Positions 1 to 8,918 of a DNA stretch of 64,000 nt are shown here, piece after piece (within the stretch, counting starts at the first letter, position 1; every line of letters starts with the position of its first letter). Origin of the DNA: an uncultured Eggerthella sp. (GTDB lineage Bacteria; Actinomycetota; Coriobacteriia; Coriobacteriales; Eggerthellaceae); assembly GCA_958431815.1 (NCBI GenBank), contig CAUASB010000008.1, positions 25,780 to 89,779 of the forward strand, read 5' to 3'. Below the pieces are notes generated by a model. The model searched no databases. It worked only from the letters and a program-made list of their open reading frames with translations, and was not told the DNA's origin. The position numbers and the translations under genes are program-made.

Positions 1-660
1 CTCAAAGTCCAATCGGAAACCGCAGAAAGCGCACGCACTGCGGCAAAGCTGCTTGACCAAATAAGGTCTAGCTCCGACCTGCAGAATCTTGCTGAAATCT
101 GCATCCGGGAAAAGGAATCCCTAAAAAGACAACTAGCAATCCAGGCAAAAGCGTGTTTCCTCTTAACGGAAAAGCACTCTATTCCTTTCGATCTCGCAAG
201 AGAACTTATAGAAGACTGCATCGATGACGTTTCAGCATCAAACCAGAAAGCAGTAGAGCAAAAACTCTCTGCAACCCTGGAATATGCGAGCAGAATGCTT
301 TGGGACTTGTACAAAAGCAATAACTTCACCTTAAAAAGATGGAATGAAACGGAGTATCAATGCGCTTTTAACTACATCATTGGTATTCAAACCATGTGCT
401 TCACCCTAGGTTTCGGATCAAGTGGGGAAACTCGCCATCCAATTCTCGATTGCAGCAGAAAGCTCTTGGAGCCCGCCTACCTGTTCAAAGAAACGACCTT
501 TGCAGACCAGTGCAGGCAGTTCGAGTTTGATGGCATTCAACTACAAATCGAAATCAACAAAAGCATGAAAACAATGAGCCTTGCTATGGTTTTCATCGCA
601 TCACTCACTTTGATAGCCACCATCGTATCAGTAGCCTGTTCGATTGCCTCGATCAGCTGA
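1..660 (+). CDS. 3' end of an unrecognised C-terminally membrane-anchored protein (partial)
   Basis: The frame is open from the first base to the TGA at 658-660, so this is the last 219 codons of a gene that begins outside the window. The visible part is mostly charged, helix-prone sequence rich in Glu, Lys and Gln, followed by a more mixed domain. It ends in one hydrophobic segment of about 20 residues (SLAMVFIASLTLIATIVSVA) a few residues before the stop. A soluble region with a C-terminal membrane anchor is therefore likely. I do not recognise a family. The next gene lies about 200 bp downstream, so it need not be co-transcribed with the licCA cluster. Confidence 0.7.
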   Translation, partial: LKVQSETAESARTAAKLLDQIRSSSDLQNLAEICIREKESLKRQLAIQAKACFLLTEKHSIPFDLARELIEDCIDDVSASNQKAVEQKLSATLEYASRMLWDLYKSNNFTLKRWNETEYQCAFNYIIGIQTMCFTLGFGSSGETRHPILDCSRKLLEPAYLFKETTFADQCRQFEFDGIQLQIEINKSMKTMSLAMVFIASLTLIATIVSVACSIASIS

Positions 661-805
661 AGCCCTTCGGCCGAAGCCTGGGCAAAGGCCGAAAGACAAC
701 CCATCTCCATGGTCAAGACATCGAAAAACAACTTTGTGGAGGATATCCCCCTCTATTTGTTCCATTTCACGCGCCACTAACAGGATTTCGAACAACCTCG
801 TCTTG

Positions 806-848
806 TTATGTTCGGTTTTACGTTACTATTGCTAATAACCGAACATAA
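806..848. promoter_or_regulatory. 12-bp perfect inverted repeat, candidate operator of the choline cluster
   Basis: TTATGTTCGGTT at 806-817 is repeated inverted as AACCGAACATAA at 837-848 with a 19-nt spacer. It ends 13 nt before the licCA start codon. The downstream protein starts with a winged-helix-like domain, so an autoregulatory operator is a reasonable inference. A leader hairpin is the alternative. Confidence 0.5.
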
Positions 849-861
849 TAAGGAACGCAGA

Positions 862-2664
862 ATGCCACTCTCACGAAACCAATTCAAAATAGTTAGCGCC
901 CTATTCCAGCACCCAGGCCTCACGCAGCGCGAACTCGCCGATACCACAGGCATGGGCCTGGCAACCGTTAATACGGCCTATAAAAGCTGCGCCACCGAAA
1001 GCCTTATCGACAATGGCCGCCTCGCACCGAAGGGGATGGCCGCCCTTAAGCCCTACGCCGTAGACAACGCCATCATCCTGGCGGCCGGCCTCTCGAGCCG
1101 TTTCGCGCCCATCTCATACGAACGACCAAAAGGCCTGCTCAAAGTTAGGGGCGAAATCCTCATCGAGCGGCAAATCGAGCAATTGAAGGCAGCCGGAATC
1201 GACGACATCATCATCGTCACTGGTTACAAAAAGGAATCGTTCTTTTACCTTGAAGACAAGTACGGGGTCAAGATCGTCATAAACCGCGACTATGCCGAGA
1301 GAAACAACAACAGCTCGTTGATGCTCGTACGCGAGATTCTCGGAAACACCTACATTTGCTCGTCCGACAACTACTTTGAAGAAAACCCTTTCGAGCGCCA
1401 CGTATGGAAGTCTTACTACTCCGCGGAATACTCCGAAGGCCCCACCAAAGAATGGTGCATGCAGACCAAATCGCATGACATAATTTCCAAAGTTACGGTT
1501 GGCGGTGAAAACTCGTGGTTTATGATTGGCCACGCCTACTTTGATCGCAGCTTCTCGACACGCTTCCGCAAAATACTCGAAGCGGAGTACAACCTCCCGC
1601 AAACACGCGACAAGCTATGGGAGGACCTCTACGTCGAGCACATCAAGGAGCTCGAAATGGAAATACGGCGGTACGATCCGCCCATCATCCACGAATTCGA
1701 CTCCCTTGACGAACTCCAGGAATTCGATCCTTTATTCCTTGAAAACCTTGATAGCGAAATCTTCGACAACATCGTTGCCGTACTCGGTTGCGATAAATCC
1801 GAGATTCATAACGTCTACCCGCTAAAACAGGGCCTTACGAACCTTAGCTGCCATTTCTCAACCAACGATGGTGAATGGGTGTATCGCCATCCTGGGGTCG
1901 GCACTGAACTACTGGTGAACAGAAAAGCAGAAAAAGCAGCACTAGAAGCCGCACGTTCTCTAGACCTCGACTCAACCTTCGTTTTCGAGAACCCGCGCAA
2001 AGGCTGGAAGATCTCTAAATTCGTGCCCAACTGCAAATACCTCGACGCTCACAACGATAGGCAACTCAAAACTGCAATGGAAATGGCCCGTAAGCTCCAC
2101 GAATCAGGCGCAACCATCGAACGAAAATTCAGTTTCTACAACGAAGGTGCGGCGTATGAGCAAAAGATCCTTGATCGTGAGCCGATAAACGTACCCGACT
2201 GGCCCGAAATGCGAGCACAAGCCCAACGGCTAAATGAACTCCTAATTGCCGATGCAATCAAGCCCGTCCTTTGTCATAACGACTTCTTTGGGCTGAACTT
2301 CCTCATAGGCGAAAGCGGGAATATAGACCTCATCGACTGGGAATACGCGGGAATGGGCGACTATGCCAATGACTTTGGGACCTTCGCCGTCTGCGAGCAG
2401 CTAAACGAAAGCGAGATGCGCCAAGCGCTTTCCTATTACTTCGGTCACACCCCTACCGAAGCCGAATGGCGCCATAACTTAGGCCAAGTCGGCATGGCTG
2501 GCTGGTGCTGGTATGCGTGGTCCCTCCTTAAGGAAAGCGAGGGCGACAATGTTGGCGAGTGGGAATACATCTATTACCGCTATGCCAAAACATACCTAAA
2601 GAAAGCGCTTGCGCTATATGAGGCAGAAAGCGCAAAGCAAAACGACCATCGAACCATCGGGTAG
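862..2664 (+). CDS. HTH-LicC-LicA fusion: CTP:phosphocholine cytidylyltransferase and choline kinase
   Basis: This 600-residue protein would convert choline to phosphocholine and then to CDP-choline. Residues 1-60 look like a winged helix (QFKIVSALFQHPGLTQRELA, then a recognition-helix-like stretch). Residues 68 to about 300 are a nucleotidyltransferase with LAAGLSSRF at 73-81 and RPKGLL from 89. The C-terminal half is an aminoglycoside phosphotransferase/choline kinase fold with the catalytic HND at 472-474 and the metal-binding IDWE at 490-493. The start at 862 follows AAGGAA. An in-frame ATG at 808 lies inside an inverted repeat and was not used. LicC-LicA fusions are known in other bacteria; the extra N-terminal DNA-binding-like domain is notable. 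It is followed within 13 bp by the LicB-like permease. Confidence 0.85.
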   Translation: MPLSRNQFKIVSALFQHPGLTQRELADTTGMGLATVNTAYKSCATESLIDNGRLAPKGMAALKPYAVDNAIILAAGLSSRFAPISYERPKGLLKVRGEILIERQIEQLKAAGIDDIIIVTGYKKESFFYLEDKYGVKIVINRDYAERNNNSSLMLVREILGNTYICSSDNYFEENPFERHVWKSYYSAEYSEGPTKEWCMQTKSHDIISKVTVGGENSWFMIGHAYFDRSFSTRFRKILEAEYNLPQTRDKLWEDLYVEHIKELEMEIRRYDPPIIHEFDSLDELQEFDPLFLENLDSEIFDNIVAVLGCDKSEIHNVYPLKQGLTNLSCHFSTNDGEWVYRHPGVGTELLVNRKAEKAALEAARSLDLDSTFVFENPRKGWKISKFVPNCKYLDAHNDRQLKTAMEMARKLHESGATIERKFSFYNEGAAYEQKILDREPINVPDWPEMRAQAQRLNELLIADAIKPVLCHNDFFGLNFLIGESGNIDLIDWEYAGMGDYANDFGTFAVCEQLNESEMRQALSYYFGHTPTEAEWRHNLGQVGMAGWCWYAWSLLKESEGDNVGEWEYIYYRYAKTYLKKALALYEAESAKQNDHRTIG

Positions 2665-2677
2665 ACAAGGGACCAAC

Positions 2678-3792
2678 ATGCCACAAAACATAGACATAGA
2701 ATCATTGAAAAGGTCCCGACATCGCAGATTCATGGCAAAAGGACTTGCCTTCGCTATTGCTTCCGGAATTTGCTACGGTTTGTACACAGCGTTTCTCACG
2801 CTTGCTGAAACGCAAGGAACATGGGGTGAGTGGTTTTCCGGAAGCGTTTGGAACGGCAACGCCCCATTAAGCGCATTTACTGTCACATTTGCTCTAGCCG
2901 CACTCGCAGCGGGCATAAACGACCTGTTCAGCGGCATATGGGCACTGATCGTATGTGCAAAAAACGGCCAAATGAGAGATCTAAGAAAAACCGTAAAGAC
3001 TAAGCCTGGCCGCATAATGATTCTATGCGCCGCTATCGGCGGTCCGTTTGCGACCATCGCCTATGTTATTGCCCTAAATTCCGCAACAACGGCAGGTAAC
3101 CCCGGCATTATCGTCCCCATCGCGGCGCTCAACTGCGCCATCGGAACCGTACTTGGTCGCATTTTTTCAAACAAGAGCTCAAGCCTCACAAAATCATTGG
3201 CGTACTTATTTGCCTGGCTGCCGCTGCGGCTATCGGCGGCAGCAGTTTTGCCAGCATCGGACCCGAAGCGATGTTTGGCTGCCTGTTTGCATTCCTCGCG
3301 GCGTTCGGATGGGGCTTCGAAGGTTGCGTAGCTGGCTTTGGCACGGTATTGATCGACTACCGAATCGGCATTGCCATCAGGCAGTGCACTGCAGGTTTAC
3401 TAGAATTAGTCATCGCTTTCCCGCTGCTCGCCGCATTCGGAGAAGGACTTCCATGCCTTCCCCTAATACTTGGTGCAGCATTTAACGACCCCTCGCTTCT
3501 TATTTTTGCGGTATCAGGCCTATTCGCTATGCCTGCATTTTCTTTTTGGTACAAGGGGAATTCCATGTGCGGCACAGCCCTGGGAATGGCCTGCAACGGA
3601 ATGTATGCGTTCTGGGGGCCCTTCTTCATCTGGATCGTCATGGGCGTTCTGAATATAGGAGGACTAGCCGAAAGCTATCCGCCGCTCTCACTGGAACAGT
3701 GGATAGGGGCAATCGTAATGGTAGTCGGTATATTCTGCATCGCCATCGATCCAATAGCCACAGCCAAAGGAAGGAGAAAAAGAAATGAATAA
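2678..3792 (+). pseudogene. LicB-like choline permease (DMT/EamA type), broken by a frameshift
   Basis: The reading frame starts at ATG 2678 and runs through several hydrophobic segments until about 3167. There the permease sequence continues in another frame to the stop at 3792. The break falls in a T6 run at 3162-3167. Reading one extra T there joins IVPIAALNCAIGTVLGRIF to FKQELKPHKIIGVLICLAAA and restores one protein of about 371 residues with roughly ten membrane segments. LicB proteins import choline for phosphocholine decoration, and this one lies between the LicC-LicA fusion and a small downstream gene, which fits. The break could be a true mutation, a phase-variable slip or a sequencing error in the homopolymer. 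In the written sequence the protein ends early in frame 2 at 3331. Confidence 0.75.
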
Positions 3793-4060
3793 CGAATTAC
3801 CACCGCTGCACTATGCGATTATCGAGCACTTTACAGACGGAGTGGAAGACTATGCCCAAGGCGTGATTAGAGCACTCGAAAAAGATTACGCAGGTTACAA
3901 ACTTCTTAATGCAGGAGCCGTATCTGAAGTGCTCGCCACGGCTAAAGAAAACGGAATTCTTGAAGAAGCGAGCTATTGGGTCAACTCAAAAGGTGATCTT
4001 ATTCCGACTTATCGCATGAGCGAGTTCGGCAGAGAAATGGTCCGACATTATCTGGGGTAA
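3785..4060 (+). CDS. Small winged-helix-like protein, function unknown
   Basis: This 91-residue protein starts at ATG 3785, overlapping the last 8 bp of the LicB-like frame, which suggests translational coupling. A purine-rich ribosome site (AAGGAGAAAAAG) lies just upstream. The sequence has alternating helices and a short beta-hairpin-like end (ASYWVNSKGDLIPTYRMSEFG), which resembles small winged-helix regulators, but I cannot assign a family. It is the last gene of the choline cluster before the convergent glycan operon. A regulatory role in choline use is only a guess from position. Confidence 0.6.
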   Translation: MNNELPPLHYAIIEHFTDGVEDYAQGVIRALEKDYAGYKLLNAGAVSEVLATAKENGILEEASYWVNSKGDLIPTYRMSEFGREMVRHYLG

Positions 4061-4104
4061 CATAGACCACAAGGATGCGCTGTCTACTTACGCGATTTAA
4101 TGAA

Positions 4105-5494
4105 TTATGAGAAGCGCAATCCTGCAACAATGATTTGCTTCTCGCTCAATCCAGCCAGGTTTCTGAAATAACGGGGCCACTTCCAAGCATTGTAGGCTAG
4201 CTGAACGAGAAACTGTGGGACAACCAGCAAATAAACGCTTGAACCGAAACAACGCAATGCAAGCACAGCAACACCGAGCGCCAAGATGCTCGAAGCAATA
4301 AAAGATTTCCAGTAGCAGAGATCGTTGGTCATCGCGATGAAACCAGCGTAAATCTTGTACCTACCGATGACGTAGAGGTAGGTACCGAGCACAAATAGAA
4401 AAGGCGTGTCAAAGACGTATTGCGGGCTGAGCCAACTCAGCACCGGCGCAACAACAAACGCAATCCCCGCTACGCCAACTACAAAAAATGCACCGTATAC
4501 GCACATGGTCCTACCAACGCCAGAAGCAAGCCGCCTTCTATCTTGCGCAACATAAGCATTCTGGATAGCTGGGCGCTTGGCTGTTCCGTACACATTCGAC
4601 ACGGTATGGACCATCGTAAGCAGCTGCATACTAATCGCATAAATGCCTGAATCCGAGAGGCTTAAAAACAATGAGCACACAATCGTGCTGGCCTGAGTGG
4701 TTAGATAATCGGAGAGAGATACTAACCCATCACGCCATGAATTAGGCCAAACGATTATCAGCATCTGCTTAATTTCAGAAAAAGATACCCGTTGAGTAAG
4801 AATGGGATGTTCGTCCACTTCAACGAATCGCTCGAAGCACCTTTTGCTAAGCACTCGAATGGCAAAACCGGATGCAGCGTATGCTGCGGCAGGCGCCAAC
4901 AACCCCCAGCCTGTTAGCAGAAGAGAAACTGAGATAACAACCTGGATGAGCTTCGCGGCAATCGTGATCTTCGAATAGGCGCCAACCTGTCCGACACCCC
5001 TTAGGTAAGTGACGTAATAGCCGTAGTACACGTTCAAGAAAACGGCGATACAGAAAACCACCCATCCCGGAACGACCCGAGTAGCATCAATTCCGCTTGA
5101 GATATAAAGGATGTAGACAGTCCCCACGCTTAAGAGGATCAATGCTGAAAACGCTGCGAGCCCGAAATAGAGGATCCTCGAAGCGCCCATGACTTTTGCC
5201 ATCAAATCGTAATTCGGCTCGTCGGAAACGCTCTTCGAAGTACCGAACGCCAAAATCTCTCTGGCGCCGCTCCAGGCATTGGTCATGTTCCTAGAGAAAG
5301 AGGGCGTCAGACCGAAATCGAAGAGGTTGACTATCGCTCCGAGCGAAAGAAAGATGTACCAGAGGGCCAAGATGTCGCTGTCCAAAAAAAAACATCAAAA
5401 TCGGCAGCAAGATAAAGCCAATACCCGAATTGAAAGCTGTCGAGGCATAGCTCCAAGCGACATCCTTTTTCGTGACCATAATCTGTTTTGCCAC
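4105..5494 (-). pseudogene. Wzx-type polysaccharide flippase, frameshifted at an A9/T9 tract
   Basis: A flippase of about 463 residues would start at GTG 5494, behind GGAGGTAG and 6 nt after the preceding glycosyltransferase stop. The N-terminal part (VTKKDVAWSYASTAFNSGIG) runs into a run of nine A (5384-5392; nine T on the coding strand), after which the family sequence continues in another frame (LDSDILALWYIFLSLGAIVN). Eight T would restore the frame. The downstream 420 residues have about twelve hydrophobic segments typical of the oligosaccharide flippase family, which moves lipid-linked repeat units across the membrane. It is the last gene of the glycan operon. A nine-base homopolymer inside an export gene is a classic phase-variable arrangement, but an assembly error is possible. 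Confidence 0.75.
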
Positions 5495-5499
5495 TATGC

Positions 5500-6507
5500 C
5501 TACCTCCGCAATTTCGACAAAACGCCCTTCAAGCGCTTCTTGACGACGTATGTGCGCCAATGGCCGTTCATGGCAAGTCGGACGTCCGCCAATCTAGCGT
5601 AATGTTTCGCTAGTAGATATTTGTTGCCCCGCCATGCCGGATACATCGTATTAACAAAGGAAAGCAAATCCTTGTAGTAACGCCGCTTCGGCCCAAAATA
5701 CCAAATCGCCCTCGTTGAACCGAAGATAAGGATGTGGAGGATGCAGACCCACTCGAGTTCCTCCTTGTACTCAAGTCGCAGGTCGGGGTCCGCCTGCGCG
5801 AGCGCATGCGAGCACGCCTTCATGATGTCGAAAACGTTCCTCTCATCAACTTTGTGGGTAATACTATCGGCATGCTGTACGTAACGGTACACGTTCAGCG
5901 ACGTCCCCTTCTCCACATGCGCGGCAACGGCGACTGGCACCGCGACAGATAAATCCTCCCCTATCCTCAAATCATCAGGAGCGCACTCGAGGTAATTGAC
6001 AATCAGATCTCTTCGATAGACCTGGCAGCAAAGAGAGCAGCTCGTGCGAATCAATTCCCTTTTGTCCCAATCGCCATAGAGCCGATCAAAGCGCGCAAAA
6101 GACTGAATTGTTTGCCCGCTCTCATCGACCTTTTCATAATTGAATCCCAAGATGTCTGGACCGTGCGTCTCTAAGATGTCCAGCAACGAAACAAAGGATT
6201 CCGTATCCAAATAGTCGTCGCTATCAAGGAACATCACGTATGCGCCGTGGGCCAAACGCACGCCATGCCTACGCGCGGCAGATTGCCCTCCATTACTCTG
6301 CCGAAAAAGTTTGAGTTGTGCTCCGCAAGCTAATGCACAGGCGGCGAGACATTCCTGCGTTTCTTTATTCGAGCCATCATCCACGACTACAGCTTCGAAT
6401 CGCCCCTCGTCACCAAAAGGTAAAGAGGAAAAGCAATGATTGAGGAGCTCTCCGGCCGTGTTGAACACAGGAACAACAACCGTCAGAAGCAAACCGGCGC
6501 TATTCAC
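5500..6507 (-). CDS. Family 2 glycosyltransferase
   Basis: This is a 335-residue inverting glycosyltransferase with a GT-A fold. It shows TVVVPVFNTAGE at the N-terminus, VVVDDGS about 40 residues later, then GGQSAARRHGV and the metal-binding FLDSDDYLD. I chose GTG 6507, which overlaps the stop of the upstream polymerase gene and has GAGGGTGG in front. An in-frame ATG at 6528 is an alternative. The enzyme would add one sugar to the lipid-linked repeat unit. The substrate cannot be read from sequence. The flippase begins 6 nt beyond its stop. Confidence 0.85.
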   Translation of the reverse strand: MNSAGLLLTVVVPVFNTAGELLNHCFSSLPFGDEGRFEAVVVDDGSNKETQECLAACALACGAQLKLFRQSNGGQSAARRHGVRLAHGAYVMFLDSDDYLDTESFVSLLDILETHGPDILGFNYEKVDESGQTIQSFARFDRLYGDWDKRELIRTSCSLCCQVYRRDLIVNYLECAPDDLRIGEDLSVAVPVAVAAHVEKGTSLNVYRYVQHADSITHKVDERNVFDIMKACSHALAQADPDLRLEYKEELEWVCILHILIFGSTRAIWYFGPKRRYYKDLLSFVNTMYPAWRGNKYLLAKHYARLADVRLAMNGHWRTYVVKKRLKGVLSKLRR

Positions 6508-7684
6508 CGCAGCCACCCTCGCCAACAAGATAGGCGTAATAAATAGAAAGAAGGAACATCAGGAAGTAGTAGCCATCGGCTATCAACTCGGTGCACATAC
6601 CCATACAAAGCAGGAACATTCCCATCACAAGCATGAACGCAACCCGATAATCCTTAATCTTTGGCACATTCCTGCCCGCCACGAATATCAGACCGAGATA
6701 GCAAACCAGTCCAGGTAGCCCATTAAAATATGCGACGCTCACAAGCTGGTTGTGAGCCTGACGATCTCCCATAGTCAAATGTCCCCACTCGTTGGCAATC
6801 GCAACATGGATGTCCTTGCTGCCGTCGGGAGCAATGCCTGCGCCCAATGTCGCAATGTGGCCTTCGGAGTCCTCAAGGACGGCATCCCAAATCCAAGTTC
6901 GACCATCCATCGTCAAGTCCTCGTGGAGAATATCGACAAGGAGCCACGCGAACAGGTTTTGGACACGGAGAACGACCAAAGAAAAATTGACAGCAACTGC
7001 GGCAAAGACCCATGCGCCATAATTGCAGATCCTCCCAACGACGCGGAAGCGGCACAGCAGCGCAGCCGCACCCAGCAAAACAAATAACACGAGCGCCGTC
7101 GAGACCCATTGCTCGACCACATAATAGACGCAGGCTGCGATGAACAAGATATCAAACGGGCGTGGGCGCCGTTTATTCACGAAACAGAGTACGCAAAGCA
7201 GAGTTAAGGCTATTAAAGTGCTGTCCGCAAACCGGGTTCTGATTCCAAGAAGAGAGACTCCCGTGGAATAGAAAAGGACAACGTGCGCGATTGCGAGTAC
7301 AGCAAGAAGGCTATAAATCCCCTCCATGGTCTTCCTGCAATCTAACTGAAAAAAACGCGAGAGCAAAAGCGTCAACAATACCCCACTGTAAAGCTCTTTG
7401 ACCCAAAGATACAAAGAGCGCCCCGTAAGGGTCCCGTAGAACACCGCAGGGCACAAGTATGTTATCTCATAAGCCATGTAGAGAATTAGAAGCAGACCCG
7501 GTATTCTCGTGTCAAATTTTTTCAAGGTTGCGAGGTAATACGCGAGGACCATGAGCTTCATCACCTCAAACAGGGTGGAAATGGAGTTGTCAAGGCTCGC
7601 GCCGGTAAAATAGAGGGGGCAGAACGGCACCAAAAGCACCGTGACGAACATGGCAGACAACCCGTTTCGCCCACGTTCGCCCAT
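6500..7684 (-). CDS. Wzy-like O-antigen/capsule polymerase
   Basis: The product is about 394 residues with around ten membrane segments and a long extracytoplasmic loop near residues 260-330 (including LHEDLTMDGRTWIWDAVLED). This is the usual layout of the Wzy/O-antigen ligase superfamily, whose members join lipid-linked repeat units outside the membrane. The start at ATG 7684 places the gene just after the preceding GT4 stop at 7722. A longer frame reaching 7786 would overlap that gene by 65 bp and adds only non-hydrophobic sequence. The hydrophobic content and position in a Wzx/Wzy-type operon are the main support, because this family is poorly conserved. Confidence 0.75.
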   Translation of the reverse strand: MGERGRNGLSAMFVTVLLVPFCPLYFTGASLDNSISTLFEVMKLMVLAYYLATLKKFDTRIPGLLLILYMAYEITYLCPAVFYGTLTGRSLYLWVKELYSGVLLTLLLSRFFQLDCRKTMEGIYSLLAVLAIAHVVLFYSTGVSLLGIRTRFADSTLIALTLLCVLCFVNKRRPRPFDILFIAACVYYVVEQWVSTALVLFVLLGAAALLCRFRVVGRICNYGAWVFAAVAVNFSLVVLRVQNLFAWLLVDILHEDLTMDGRTWIWDAVLEDSEGHIATLGAGIAPDGSKDIHVAIANEWGHLTMGDRQAHNQLVSVAYFNGLPGLVCYLGLIFVAGRNVPKIKDYRVAFMLVMGMFLLCMGMCTELIADGYYFLMFLLSIYYAYLVGEGGCGE

Positions 7685-7721
7685 CTTGCAATTAACGGTT
7701 CCTGCCGTATCGTTGTCATGC

Positions 7722-8918
7722 TTAAGCAAGATACACCTCGAGATAATCGCTGAGGGGCGAACCAATGGAACCGGTTGAGCGTTCAAGACGCTCAGCGATA
7801 TGAGAGCGTAGCGCTGGACTTTTCCAAAGCAGCGCTACGGTCTCTGCCACATCCTCTCCCCTCATTCCGCAAATCAGCCCCGTCTCGCCGTCAATTACAG
7901 AATCACGCGCCGTTGCATAGTCGGTCACAACCACAGGCTTCCGAAGCGCCCTGGCTTCGTCAAGAACGATGGATTTTCCCTCGTAGCGCGATGTCTGGAC
8001 AACTGCGTTGCATCTCAGCATATAAGGGTAAGGGTTCTCCCGCTCGCCCAAAAACAAGACCTTGTCACTAAGACCGAACCGCGTCACATCGTCCTGGATT
8101 CCGTGACGTAATTCACCGTCGCCTATGCAGCGCCATACGAAATCAATTCCAAGCGCATTCAGATGATTTGCCGCGTCAACGAGGATGTCATACCCCTTTT
8201 GTGGCTGGAACCTGCCCACGGTGAGAAGGTTTAGTTTCCCATCCGTGCACGCATCTAGGACAACCTCGTCAGCGAGCCTTCGGATAAAAGCCGGGGACGT
8301 GATGTTCTCCAAAACAGTGCTTTTGCCATGCAGGCTGGGGAAGGCCTCGAGAAGAGATTTGAGGCATGAGTCCGAGACGGTGATCACTTCATCAGCTCGA
8401 TCAAAGTAAATCTTATCAAAACAGGCATCATATCCATGGTCGGCATAGTTGTTGTGAAACCAGAGAACCTTTCGTTTCGCATGGACCTTGTCCATCACAT
8501 AATAGCTACAGGTCCCCTCCAGGCCGCCTATAGCGACATCGTATTCGCTGTCCAAGTCTGGCAACAACGGGCCCCAAGATTGCCAAAGCAACTGCACATC
8601 GTTCAACGCGGGGTTGGCCTTGTGCATCTTCCTCCTCGTAAGCAGCCGCCGCATTTTCCCATAAAAGCCCTTTGCTGAAATGCTCTTGAAGAACTCGGCC
8701 GAACCGATGGGCTCATACATGCATCTTAATATCCTTGGGGCGTCAACCATCTTGACAAAGCTCGGAACCTGGTTTAGAAATCCCCCTCTCCTGGCAAACA
8801 ACAGCAAATCGATTTCTACATCACCGCGATATCCATCCATGGCGTTCAGGAAGTTCACCAGTGCCTTCTGGGCACCTCCCATATTCAGCGTGTCGATAAC
8901 GAAGAGAAGCTTCTTCAT
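7722..8918 (-). CDS. Family 4 glycosyltransferase
   Basis: This is a 398-residue retaining glycosyltransferase with a GT-B fold. The N-terminus (KKLLFVIDTLNMGGAQKAL) is the typical GT4 start with its Gly-Gly-Ala loop. The C-terminal donor-binding domain has LLTVGRFQPQKGYDILVDA and the EX7E-type stretch SRYEGKSIVLDEARALRKPV. It overlaps the stop of the preceding GT4 by 4 bp (ATGA), which argues for translational coupling. It acts at the cytoplasmic face on the growing lipid-linked glycan. The sugar donor is unknown. Confidence 0.88.
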   Translation of the reverse strand: MKKLLFVIDTLNMGGAQKALVNFLNAMDGYRGDVEIDLLLFARRGGFLNQVPSFVKMVDAPRILRCMYEPIGSAEFFKSISAKGFYGKMRRLLTRRKMHKANPALNDVQLLWQSWGPLLPDLDSEYDVAIGGLEGTCSYYVMDKVHAKRKVLWFHNNYADHGYDACFDKIYFDRADEVITVSDSCLKSLLEAFPSLHGKSTVLENITSPAFIRRLADEVVLDACTDGKLNLLTVGRFQPQKGYDILVDAANHLNALGIDFVWRCIGDGELRHGIQDDVTRFGLSDKVLFLGERENPYPYMLRCNAVVQTSRYEGKSIVLDEARALRKPVVVTDYATARDSVIDGETGLICGMRGEDVAETVALLWKSPALRSHIAERLERSTGSIGSPLSDYLEVYLA

